Below are positions 41,974-50,342 of a DNA stretch of 64,000 nucleotides, one piece after another. Position numbers and translations under genes: made by a program. Origin of the DNA: an uncultured Oscillospiraceae bacterium (GTDB lineage: Bacteria > Bacillota > Clostridia > Oscillospirales > Ruminococcaceae). The first letter of the stretch is position 1. Every line of letters starts with the position of its first letter. The notes beneath the pieces were generated by a model, which was not told where the DNA came from, made no database searches, and was given only the letters and a program-made list of their open reading frames with translations. The stretch covers positions 59,735 to 123,734 of the forward strand of contig CABUEI010000003.1 of the NCBI GenBank assembly GCA_902490585.1. The letters run 5' to 3'.

Positions 41974-42432
41974 TTATTCAGCAGATGTTTCTGTGCTTGT
42001 TTCAGATGAAGACTCAGCTGTTGAAGAATCAGCTGAAGATGCGTCTGAAGATGTAGCAGAAGAATCTGTTGATGAAGCATTGGAAGATGCTGATGAAGTT
42101 GACGAACCGTCACTTGTAGCAGAAGAAGTTACAGATGAGGTTGTCGAACTTGTTGTTGAAGATGTATTCGACTTGTTGAAATTACCGCTGTACATAACGA
42201 TGAAGTTAACAACAAGAGCAACAACAAAGAAGATTACTGCGGCAATCTTTGTAAGTCTGTTCAGCTTAGCTTCGTTTGAACGACCCGAATTTCTCTGATA
42301 ATAGTTGTCTGCACTACCGCCTGTAATCGTCTGTGACATACCCTGCTTTGTATCCTGCATAAGTACCACGAGTACGATGAAAACACAGGCAATAATCAGA
42401 ACAATAGCACTGATTATTTCTAATATTCCCAT
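41974..42432 (-). CDS. secG: SecG translocase subunit with a long Ser/Thr-rich tail
   Basis: A 152-aa protein. Residues 1-85 are a normal SecG: helix ISAIVLIIACVFIVLVVLMQ, the loop KQGMSQTITGGSADNYYQR, second helix IAAVIFFVVALVVNFIVMY. Residues 88-152 are almost wholly Ser, Thr, Ala, Asp and Glu. SecG helps SecYEG export proteins. The tail roughly doubles the usual 75-80 aa length. Strong RBS (AAGGAGGA) and its own terminator. Confidence 0.92.
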   Translation of the reverse strand: MGILEIISAIVLIIACVFIVLVVLMQDTKQGMSQTITGGSADNYYQRNSGRSNEAKLNRLTKIAAVIFFVVALVVNFIVMYSGNFNKSNTSSTTSSTTSSVTSSATSDGSSTSSASSNASSTDSSATSSDASSADSSTAESSSETSTETSAE

Positions 42433-42561
42433 TTATATGTCCTCCTTATAGGAATACGGGTATGTCCGAGCGTCTGTTTTATCGTACAAACCCAAAATTA
42501 TTCTAACACGCAAATGCTATTATAACATAAAAGGAAATGAAATGCAAGTGTTTTTCGGGAT

Positions 42562-43842
42562 TTATTTTAATGCAGAAAGCGCTTTTTTGCCGATATCGTG
42601 GCGGTAATGTGCCTTTTCAAAGTTGATCGTGCCTACAGCCTTGTAAGCTGCGTCGAGAGCTTCCTGTAAAGTATCGCCGTAAGCGGTAACACCGAGAACT
42701 CTTCCGCCTGCCGTAAGGAACTTGCCGTCCTCAAGTTTTGTTCCTGCGTGGTAAACAAATGCACCCTCGCACTGACCGTTTTCGTTAAGACCGCTGATTA
42801 CCTTGCCTGTTTCGTACTTTTCGGGATAGCCGCCGCTTGCCATAACAACGCAAGCGCATGACTTGTCGCTCCACTTGATGTCGAGTGTATCAAGCTTTTC
42901 TTCCCAGATAGCTTCAATTATATCCATTAAATCGGTTTCAAGTAAGGGGAGAACTACCTGTGTTTCAGGATCGCCGAAACGGCAGTTGTACTCGATTACC
43001 TTTGCACCGTTCGGAGTGAGCATAAGTCCGAAGTAAAGACAACCTTTGAAAGCTCTTCCCTCAGCCGCCATTGCCTTTATTGTAGGCATAAATATCTTTT
43101 CCATACATTCCTGCTGTTTGTCGGGAGTGTAGAGAGGGTTGGGAGCTATAGTACCCATTCCGCCTGTGTTGAGTCCTTCGTCGTTGTCATAAGCACGCTT
43201 GTGATCCATCGAGCTTATCATGGGCTTTACCGTCTTGCCGTCTGTGAATGCGAGAACAGTAACCTCGGGTCCTGTCATGAATTCTTCAATAACTATCTCA
43301 CTGCCGGACTTACCGAACTTGCCGTCAAGGAGCATTGAACGTACTGCGTTCTCGGCTTCCTGCTCGTCCTTGGCGATTATAACACCCTTGCCGAGTGCAA
43401 GACCGTCACACTTGATAACGGCAGGGAAGCTGTTCTGCTTTTTGATATATGCTATAGCCTCGTCTGCGTCCGTGAAGGTTTCGTAAGCCGCAGTGGGAAT
43501 GTTGTACTTCTTCATCAGAGCCTTTGAGAATACTTTACTGCCTTCAAGAATTGCGGCATTGGCTCTCGGCCCGAAGGTCTTGAAGCCCTCTGCGTTTAGC
43601 TTGTCCACCATACCCATAACCAGCGGATCGTCGGGGGCTACGAATACATAGTCGGGTCTGAGCTTCTTTGCAAGTTCTACACAGCCGTCAATATCGGTTG
43701 CCTTTACGTTAAAGCACTCGGCATATTTTGAGATACCGCCGTTACCGGGTGCGGCATACAGCTTGTCTACTTTCTTTGATTTTGCGAGAGCTGTTATTAT
43801 GGCGTGCTCTCTTCCGCCGCCGCCTATTACAAGTACGTTCAT
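42562..43842 (-). CDS. purD: Phosphoribosylamine-glycine ligase
   Basis: A 426-aa ATP-grasp enzyme making GAR from phosphoribosylamine, glycine and ATP, the second step of purine synthesis. Motifs: MNVLVIGGGGREHAI, FPAVIKCDGLALGKGVI, GPEVTVLAF and YNCRFGDPETQ. Full length. It lies apart from the main pur operon, beyond a terminator and two other genes. Confidence 0.96.
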   Translation of the reverse strand: MNVLVIGGGGREHAIITALAKSKKVDKLYAAPGNGGISKYAECFNVKATDIDGCVELAKKLRPDYVFVAPDDPLVMGMVDKLNAEGFKTFGPRANAAILEGSKVFSKALMKKYNIPTAAYETFTDADEAIAYIKKQNSFPAVIKCDGLALGKGVIIAKDEQEAENAVRSMLLDGKFGKSGSEIVIEEFMTGPEVTVLAFTDGKTVKPMISSMDHKRAYDNDEGLNTGGMGTIAPNPLYTPDKQQECMEKIFMPTIKAMAAEGRAFKGCLYFGLMLTPNGAKVIEYNCRFGDPETQVVLPLLETDLMDIIEAIWEEKLDTLDIKWSDKSCACVVMASGGYPEKYETGKVISGLNENGQCEGAFVYHAGTKLEDGKFLTAGGRVLGVTAYGDTLQEALDAAYKAVGTINFEKAHYRHDIGKKALSALK

Positions 43843-43866
43843 TTTTAAAGACCTTTCTTTTATTAT

Positions 43867-44523
43867 TTATTCGACGATGAGTCCGAGCAGTTTTGCGAAC
43901 ATTGCCGCCTGCCACACATCGACCTTTGCACCTTTCAGTTCCGCTCCCGTGTCCGAAACGGTAAGACCGTCGATATTACAGGAGGTGAAGTCAAGCCCTG
44001 CAAGCTTTGTCCCGAAGAACACAGCTTTCGCAAAAGTGACATTTTTCAGTTCCGTCTGTTTTATCTCGCATGAGGAGAACAGAGCGGAGGAGAAGTCGGT
44101 ATCGTTTATAAGTACCGATTGAAGCTTTGAACGCTGAAAGTCCGACAGCTCAAAACTGCCGCCGTCAAAGCTGACATTTTTATGATAAGAGCCTTTAAAA
44201 GCCGCTCCGACAGCTTTGCATGAGGTAAAGGAGCAGGTTCTGAAATAGCTCTCGGTGAAATCACAGTTTGATATATCACAGCCCTTGAAAACGCAGTCAA
44301 TGAACGTGCATTTTGAAAAATCGCAGGCTGTAAATCGGCTGCCTTTGAAAAGACAGTTCTTGAAATACAGGGAAGAGAAGTCGTCGCTGTCGCAGATAAG
44401 TCTTGAAAACTCTGCGGAGGCAAAATCCGTTTCATATTCCCGTGCTTTTGAAAGCTCCGTTTCGATATCCGTAACTGTCAGCAGATTATCGGTGAGCTCC
44501 GGTGGTGTTATTTTAATTGACAT
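43867..44523 (-). CDS. Pentapeptide-repeat protein
   Basis: A 218-aa protein of tandem A(D/N)LxF-like five-residue repeats: FKNCLFKGSRFTACDFSKC and onwards, with F or L at the centre of each. These form a right-handed beta helix that can mimic DNA, as in Qnr/MfpA. Here the repeats are Cys- and Ser-rich, more like the generic group. It is 24 bases before purD; role unknown. Confidence 0.85.
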   Translation of the reverse strand: MSIKITPPELTDNLLTVTDIETELSKAREYETDFASAEFSRLICDSDDFSSLYFKNCLFKGSRFTACDFSKCTFIDCVFKGCDISNCDFTESYFRTCSFTSCKAVGAAFKGSYHKNVSFDGGSFELSDFQRSKLQSVLINDTDFSSALFSSCEIKQTELKNVTFAKAVFFGTKLAGLDFTSCNIDGLTVSDTGAELKGAKVDVWQAAMFAKLLGLIVE

Positions 44524-44549
44524 TATTTTCTTACTGTGCTGAATTAATT

Positions 44550-45098
44550 TCAGCGGTCGGTTGATTTTTTCGCCTGTTGCGGTGGGTTTTGAAGTATATA
44601 GAACGGAGTTGGCTGAATTGTTAAAAATTCTGCGTTTGCCGGCATTATGTATCGGAAGAACAGCGTGGTAGTTTTGGTGGTAATCGTCACGGTATAACCT
44701 TTTTGCTTTGTAAATAAGGTCATAGGCTTGTACGTTACGCTTTCAATATCCGGGTATCTGAAAATATAGGTATGGCGTTTGCTTGCAATACGCATAAGAT
44801 GTTCATCGGCGTAGTAGCTGTACTGTTGCTCACCGCCTGCTACTATCAGTATATACCATATAGGCAGTATCGGCAGAATTACAGCAAGAGCAATTTTGAT
44901 TATTATGATTGATGTGTTATCCGCTACAGCTCCTCCGCTGATTAATACACTCAGTGTATACGGGGCAATCATTGCTTCAATGATACACGCAATAACTATT
45001 TTCAGTGCGGCAAACGGCGACAGCACACGAAATGAGCCACTCTGTCTGAATTCAAATCTTCCGTCGAGGATGTCTTTGTCGGTGTAAGTAAAATGCAT
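44550..45098 (-). CDS. Membrane protein, YcxB-like in pattern
   Basis: A 182-aa protein with two hydrophobic helices (about 28-60 and 65-88) followed by a soluble beta-rich part (YSYYADEHLMRIASKR, YIFRYPDIESVTY, then YTVTITTKTTTLFF). The layout matches the YcxB-like family of small membrane proteins; no function known. It starts just past the purine operon's terminator. Confidence 0.55.
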   Translation of the reverse strand: MHFTYTDKDILDGRFEFRQSGSFRVLSPFAALKIVIACIIEAMIAPYTLSVLISGGAVADNTSIIIIKIALAVILPILPIWYILIVAGGEQQYSYYADEHLMRIASKRHTYIFRYPDIESVTYKPMTLFTKQKGYTVTITTKTTTLFFRYIMPANAEFLTIQPTPFYILQNPPQQAKKSTDR

Positions 45099-45126
45099 AG
45101 TAGTACCTTTATAGATGTTAAAAAAA

Positions 45127-45151
45127 CAACGGGCGGACGTGCCGCCCGTTG
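45127..45151 (-). terminator. Terminator of the main purine operon
   Basis: CAACGGGCGG-CACGT-CCGCCCGTTG with a minus-strand T-run (TTTTTT), just past the AICAR transformylase stop. Confidence 0.85.
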
Positions 45152-45161
45152 ACTGAGCTTA

Positions 45162-46340
45162 TTAGTGGTGGAAAAGTCTTATTCCCGTGAATGCCATTGC
45201 GATACCGTACTTGTTGCAGGTGTCGATAACATTGTCGTCACGGATTGAACCGCCGGGCTGAGCTATGTATTCAACGCCGCTTCTGTGCGCTCTTTCGATG
45301 TTGTCGCCGAAGGGGAAGAATGCGTCTGAGCCGAGTGCAACACCCTTCATAGTAGCAAGCCATGCCTTCTTTTCTTCTGTCGTGAACACAGCCGGCTTTA
45401 CCTTGAAGATGTTTTCCCATGCACCGTCTGCGAGAACGTCCATATAATCTTCACCGATGTAAAGGTCAATAGCGTTATCTCTGTCGGCACGTCTTATGTT
45501 ATCAACAAACTGTAAGCCCATAACCTGAGGTGACTGTCTTAAGTACCAGTTGTCAGCCTTTGTACCTGCAAGGCGTGTGCAGTGGATTCTTGACTGCTGA
45601 CCTGCGCCGATACCGATAGCCTGACCGCCGCAAGCGTAAGCTACGGAGTTTGACTGAGTGTACTTTAATGTAATCATTGCTATTGCAAGATCTATCTTTG
45701 CACTTTCGGGTATATTCTTATTCTCGGTCACAATGTTTGAGAACAGCTTATCGTCAATAACCAGCTCGTTTCTGCCCTGCTCGAAAGTAACGCCGAAAAC
45801 CTGCTTACGCTCGATAGGCTCGGGAACGTACTCGGGGTCGATCTTGACTATATTGTAGTTGCCCTTTTTCTTTGACTTGAGAATTTCAAGCGCTTCGGGA
45901 TCGTAATCGGGAGCGATAACACCGTCGGAAACTTCACGCTGTATTATCTTTGCCGTTGAAACATCGCACTTGTCCGACAGAGCGATAAAGTCGCCGTATG
46001 ACGACATTCTGTCGGCGCCTCTTGCTCTTGCATAAGCGCAGGCAAGGGGTGACAGCTCGCCGAGATCGTCTACCCAGTAAATCTTCTTGAGTGTATCTGT
46101 AAGAGGCAGACCTACTGCGGCACCTGCGGGAGAAACGTGCTTGAATGAAGTAGCAGAGGGAAGACCTGTAGCCTTTTTAAGCTCGCTTACCAGCTGCCAG
46201 CCGTTGAAAGCGTCCATGAAGTTGATATAACCGGGCTTGCCGTTGAGCACTTCGATAGGAAGTGAATTGCCGTTAGCCATGAATATTCTTGACGGCTTCT
46301 GATTGGGGTTGCAACCGTACTTTAACTGAAGTTCGTTCAT
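45162..46340 (-). CDS. purH: AICAR transformylase, stand-alone (PurH C-domain type)
   Basis: A 392-aa protein with only the AICAR formyltransferase part of PurH: LKYGCNPNQKPSRIF, SFKHVSPAGAA, ARGADRMSSYGDFIALS, YTQSNSVAYA, GQQSRIHCTRLAG and QPGGSIRDD. It transfers a formyl group from 10-formyl-THF to AICAR. The N-terminal IMP cyclohydrolase domain of bifunctional PurH (about 200 aa) is absent; the gene just upstream supplies it. I chose the ATG at 46340 (MNELQLKYG), as the longer frame overlaps the neighbour and reads as noise. Confidence 0.93.
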   Translation of the reverse strand: MNELQLKYGCNPNQKPSRIFMANGNSLPIEVLNGKPGYINFMDAFNGWQLVSELKKATGLPSATSFKHVSPAGAAVGLPLTDTLKKIYWVDDLGELSPLACAYARARGADRMSSYGDFIALSDKCDVSTAKIIQREVSDGVIAPDYDPEALEILKSKKKGNYNIVKIDPEYVPEPIERKQVFGVTFEQGRNELVIDDKLFSNIVTENKNIPESAKIDLAIAMITLKYTQSNSVAYACGGQAIGIGAGQQSRIHCTRLAGTKADNWYLRQSPQVMGLQFVDNIRRADRDNAIDLYIGEDYMDVLADGAWENIFKVKPAVFTTEEKKAWLATMKGVALGSDAFFPFGDNIERAHRSGVEYIAQPGGSIRDDNVIDTCNKYGIAMAFTGIRLFHH

Positions 46341-46357
46341 CGTAATTTTCCTTTCGA

Positions 46358-47074
46358 TTACTTGTTTTTGTTTACTATGCGTGATTCGTACTTGCCTGTG
46401 GCAATGTCGATATAACGTGTAAAGAGTGATACCTTGTTGTCGGCATTGAGGTTTTCCCATACCATTGATGTGAACGTGTCTATATCCGTATCGGGAATAA
46501 TCACTGTTTTAGGCTCGCCTTCGTAGCTTGGCAGGGGGTTGCCGTCACCCTTATAGGTGTGTATGAACTTGCCCTTGCCGTTTAAGGGATTGCTGTAAGC
46601 GAATGTGTATCTCTGACATGATGAACCGTCGCCGTCTGCGCTCTTTAAGATAGACATTGCGAAATTCATTTCGCCGTTGTCAAGGTGGACTATACCGGAA
46701 ATTCTCGGTGTGTAGTTGGGTTTGTCATCTTCAAATTCTCTTGTTCTGAGAGCCTGCTCGAATGTCATCTGCTTGTCCATAAGCTCATAGATAGTGTCGG
46801 TCTGGTCGCCGTTTGTAACTATCGTCTTGTTGCCGAGAACTCTTACGGGTGCATAAATGATGAGGTGGGGATCTTCCATCTTGCTTTCATCGAAAGCCTG
46901 TGTTCTGATACCCTCGCCGTCCTCTACAAAAATTCTGTTACGGCTGTTTTCGCTTCTGCCCATAATAAAGTAGGCGATTACCGCTTTTGTGCCGTCTGCG
47001 GATTTTCCTATCACGATGCCTCTGCCGTGATAAGCAAGAGAGTTAAGCTCTTTTTCAAGTGTTACAACTTCCAT
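46358..47074 (-). CDS. purO: PurO-type IMP cyclohydrolase
   Basis: A 238-aa protein of the IMP_cyclohyd family first known from archaea (PurO): LAYHGRGIVIGKS, VIAYFIMGRSENSRNRIF, PHLIIYAPVRV, YTPRISGI. It closes FAICAR to IMP, the last step of the pathway. It lies 17 bases before the stand-alone AICAR transformylase, so the two replace bifunctional PurH. This enzyme type is uncommon outside archaea but recurs in some clostridia. Confidence 0.88.
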   Translation of the reverse strand: MEVVTLEKELNSLAYHGRGIVIGKSADGTKAVIAYFIMGRSENSRNRIFVEDGEGIRTQAFDESKMEDPHLIIYAPVRVLGNKTIVTNGDQTDTIYELMDKQMTFEQALRTREFEDDKPNYTPRISGIVHLDNGEMNFAMSILKSADGDGSSCQRYTFAYSNPLNGKGKFIHTYKGDGNPLPSYEGEPKTVIIPDTDIDTFTSMVWENLNADNKVSLFTRYIDIATGKYESRIVNKNK

Positions 47075-47178
47075 ATAGCCTCCTGTTGCGGTTTTGCGTG
47101 GAATACGCAGTTTTCTGAATATAACTTGTTATAACGTCCTCAAAATCCCGTTTAGTCGGGAGAATGCGGACATAATGT

Positions 47179-47814
47179 TCAATCGTCGATAACGGTTATG
47201 CCGTCTTTTACGGTTATCTTTCCCTCGCAGAAAAGACGTGCGGCACGGGGGAGTATCTTCCACTCAGCCTGCTCCATAACACGTTTCTGAAGAATTTCGG
47301 GGGTGTCGCCGTTTCTGACTTCAACTGCCTTTTGCAGAATGATGGGACCTGCGTCACATTCCGCTGTTACAAAATGAACGGTAGCGCCCGTTACCTTTAC
47401 GCCCTTTTTAAGCGCTTCCTCGTGAACGTGAAGTCCGTAGTAGCCCTTTCCGCAGAAAGAGGGGATAAGGGCAGGGTGAACGTTTATCATCTTATACCTG
47501 AACGCATCGCATACCTGCTCGTCAAGTATTGTCATAAAGCCTGCGTAGATAACAAGGTCAGCCTGCTCTTCCTTTAAAGCGTCAGCCATAGCCTTGCTGT
47601 AAGCGGCAACATCGGCATAGTCACGTCTTGCGAGCACTCTTGTCTTTATGCCGTTATCTGCGGCTCTTGTCAGTGCGTAGGCATCGGGCTTTGACGCAAT
47701 AACGCAGGTGATTTTACCTCCGCCGAGTCCCTCGGACTTTTCAGCATCAATAAGCGCCTGCAGGTTAGTTCCGCCGCCCGATACAAGTACAACGATATTT
47801 TTCATATTACTCAA
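47179..47814 (-). CDS. purN: Phosphoribosylglycinamide formyltransferase
   Basis: A 211-aa folate-dependent GAR transformylase. Motifs: VLVSGGGTNLQALIDA, IYAGFMTIL, MINVHPALIPSFCGKGYYG with catalytic Asn/His, and the Asp in TAECDAGPII. Its start overlaps the end of purM by eight bases. Confidence 0.95.
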   Translation of the reverse strand: MSNMKNIVVLVSGGGTNLQALIDAEKSEGLGGGKITCVIASKPDAYALTRAADNGIKTRVLARRDYADVAAYSKAMADALKEEQADLVIYAGFMTILDEQVCDAFRYKMINVHPALIPSFCGKGYYGLHVHEEALKKGVKVTGATVHFVTAECDAGPIILQKAVEVRNGDTPEILQKRVMEQAEWKILPRAARLFCEGKITVKDGITVIDD

Positions 47815-48844
47815 TTATGATGCCCTCGTCACCCTTGATTATTTCACCGATGCAGTAGCTTTCAACGCCTGCATTTCTGAGTATCTGTACAGCTTCATCG
47901 GCATCGTCCTTGTCAACTACAACGGTCATACCGATACCCATATTGAAAGTATTATACATATCGTGTTCGGAGATGTTTCCGACTTCCTGTAAGTGCTTGA
48001 AGATATAAGGCACTTCGTAGCTGTGCTTTGTAATCTTTGCTGTGAAGCCGTCGGGGAGCGAACGGGGAACGTTCTCGTTGAATCCGCCGCCTGTGATATG
48101 TGAAATAGCCTTTACCTGCTTCTTTGAGATAAGCTCTAAGATAGGCTTAACGTAGATCTTTGTAGGTGTAAGGAGTGTTTCGCCGAGTGTCTTACCTGTG
48201 GGGAGAACCTCGTCAAGAACTTCCTTGCTGTTTATGTTGAACACCTTTCTTACAAGTGAGAAACCGTTTGAGTGAACGCCTGTAGAAGCAAGGCCGATTA
48301 TGATATCGCCTTCCTTTACAGTGCTGTTGTCGATTATCTGTGACTTGTCAACTACACCGGTTGAATAGCCTGCAATGTCGTATTCGTCCTCTGGCATCAT
48401 ACCGGGATGTTCTGCCGTTTCACCGCCGATGAGCGCACAGCCTGCCTGTACACAGCCGTCAGCAACACCCTTTACTATAGCTGCTACCTTTTCGGGTACG
48501 TTCTTGCCTATAGCTATATAGTCAAGGAAATAAAGAGGCTTTGCACCGCAGCAGATTATGTCGTTTACGCACATAGCGACTGCATCAATACCGATTGTAT
48601 CATGCTTGTCCATCAGCATAGCAAGCTTGAGCTTTGTACCGACGCCGTCTGTACCGGAAACGAGCACGGGCTCCTTCATGCCTGAAATATCAAGCTGGAA
48701 CAGACCGCCGAATCCGCCGATACCTGTAAGCACACCGGGAATATTGGTACGTTCTACGTCCTTCTTCATCAGACGAACGCCCTCGTAGCCTGCGGTAACG
48801 TCAACGCCTGCTGCCTTGTAGCTTTCTGAAAAACTGTTCTTCAT
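47807..48844 (-). CDS. purM: Phosphoribosylformylglycinamidine cyclo-ligase (AIR synthetase)
   Basis: A 345-aa AIR synthetase: SYKAAGVDVTAGYEGVRLMK, GTDGVGTKLKLA, MCVNDIICCGAKPLYFLDYIA, GGETAEHPGMM, SHITGGGFNENVPR. It makes AIR from FGAM. No purL (or purQ/purS) is present in this operon, so FGAM synthesis must be encoded elsewhere. Confidence 0.96.
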   Translation of the reverse strand: MKNSFSESYKAAGVDVTAGYEGVRLMKKDVERTNIPGVLTGIGGFGGLFQLDISGMKEPVLVSGTDGVGTKLKLAMLMDKHDTIGIDAVAMCVNDIICCGAKPLYFLDYIAIGKNVPEKVAAIVKGVADGCVQAGCALIGGETAEHPGMMPEDEYDIAGYSTGVVDKSQIIDNSTVKEGDIIIGLASTGVHSNGFSLVRKVFNINSKEVLDEVLPTGKTLGETLLTPTKIYVKPILELISKKQVKAISHITGGGFNENVPRSLPDGFTAKITKHSYEVPYIFKHLQEVGNISEHDMYNTFNMGIGMTVVVDKDDADEAVQILRNAGVESYCIGEIIKGDEGIIIE

Positions 48845-48878
48845 AATAATAATTCCTTCCGTTTGGGGACTTTTGTCC

Positions 48879-50342
48879 TTATGTGGTGCTTTCTGTTTTA
48901 TTTTCGCTTATTTTTTTATCGAATTTGTCCTTGTGCATTTCTGTGGGAACTGTTGTCGGATATTCGCCGCTGAAGCAAGCGGTACAATAACCGCACTCAC
49001 AGCCGTTCGCATGGATTGCGAGTTTCTTCGCACTGTCAACGCTTAAATATCCGAGTGAATCCGTGCCGATTATATCGCTTATCTCTTCGACTGTGTGGTG
49101 ACAGGCGATGAGGTGATCCCTTGAATCAATATCCGTGCCGTAATAGCAGGGATTTAAGAACGGTGGAGCGGAAACTCTCATGTGAACTTCCGTAGCTCCT
49201 GCCTCACGCAGTAGTTTTACAATTCTGCCGCTTGTAGTACCTCTTACGATCGAGTCGTCTATCAGCACTACACGCTTACCCTTTACAACACTTGCAACTA
49301 CATTCAGCTTGATTCTTACCTTGTCCTCTCTTGACGACTGTCCGGGTGAGATAAAGGTTCTGCCGATGTACTTGTTCTTGATAAATCCTATGCCGTAGGG
49401 AATACCCGACTGGTGCGAATATCCTATAGCGGCGTCTATACCGGAATCGGGAACACCGATTACTATATCAGCCTGTACGGGATGTTCAAGCGCTAAGAAA
49501 GCACCTGCACGCAGTCTTGCCTCATGCACCGACGCACCCTCGATAACCGAGTCGGGACGTGCAAAGTAGATATATTCAAAAACGCACATTGTATGCGGAC
49601 GCTTGCCGCAATGGTCTTTTATAGAGCGTACACCGCTCTCGTCAAATACAACGATTTCGCCTGGGAGTAAATCCCTTACGAACTTCGCACCTACCGAGTC
49701 AAGCGCACAGCTTTCCGAGGCAACTATATATGTTCCCTCTTCGGTGATACCGTAGCAGAGCGGTCTGAAACCGTTCTCGTCACGGGCGGCGATAAGTTTT
49801 GCTGGTGACATGATAACCAGCGAATATGCACCGTTTATCCTGTTCATCGCACGGTTGAGAGCCTCTTCTATCGAGGGGGCTTCAAGGCGTTCCTTTGTTA
49901 TAAGGTAGCTTATTACCTCTGTGTCGCTTGTCGTATGGAAGATTGAGCCCTGCTTTTCAAGCTCGTGGCGGAGCTCATAAGTGTTTACGAGGTTACCGTT
50001 GTGAGCAAGAGCCATTCTTCCTTTATAGTGATTTACAAGGATAGGCTGAGCATTAAGACGGGCATTTGCTCCCGTTGTACCGTAGCGCACATGACCTACT
50101 GCCATGTTGCCGAGTCCCAATCCCTCAAGACGCTCGGGAGTGAATACGTCGTTTACAAGTCCCGTGTCCTTGTAGGAGTTGAAAACACCGTCGTCGTTCA
50201 CCACGATACCGCAGCTTTCCTGTCCTCTGTGCTGTAATGCGAATAGTCCGTAATATGTTGTTGCGGCAACATTGGTTTTCTCTTTTGCAAAAACACCGAA
50301 TACGCCGCACTCTTCATGCAAACCGCTTGTCAATGGAGTCAT
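48879..50342 (-). CDS. purF: Amidophosphoribosyltransferase
   Basis: A 487-aa committed enzyme of purine synthesis (PRPP + Gln to phosphoribosylamine). A short propeptide leads to the catalytic Cys in HEECGVFGV. Then RYGTTG, the glutaminase loop, PRPP motif VVLIDDSIVRGTTS, and Cys-rich C-terminus CGYCTACFSGEYP as in Fe-S PurF. The ATG at 50342 overlaps the upstream paralogue's stop (ATGA); AAGGA abuts it, so coupling probably aids initiation. Confidence 0.95.
   Translation of the reverse strand: MTPLTSGLHEECGVFGVFAKEKTNVAATTYYGLFALQHRGQESCGIVVNDDGVFNSYKDTGLVNDVFTPERLEGLGLGNMAVGHVRYGTTGANARLNAQPILVNHYKGRMALAHNGNLVNTYELRHELEKQGSIFHTTSDTEVISYLITKERLEAPSIEEALNRAMNRINGAYSLVIMSPAKLIAARDENGFRPLCYGITEEGTYIVASESCALDSVGAKFVRDLLPGEIVVFDESGVRSIKDHCGKRPHTMCVFEYIYFARPDSVIEGASVHEARLRAGAFLALEHPVQADIVIGVPDSGIDAAIGYSHQSGIPYGIGFIKNKYIGRTFISPGQSSREDKVRIKLNVVASVVKGKRVVLIDDSIVRGTTSGRIVKLLREAGATEVHMRVSAPPFLNPCYYGTDIDSRDHLIACHHTVEEISDIIGTDSLGYLSVDSAKKLAIHANGCECGYCTACFSGEYPTTVPTEMHKDKFDKKISENKTESTT

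Noticed and set aside
41993..42298. Plus-strand acidic open frame opposite secG
   Set aside because: It is the antisense of the Ser/Thr-rich SecG tail and has no ribosome binding site.
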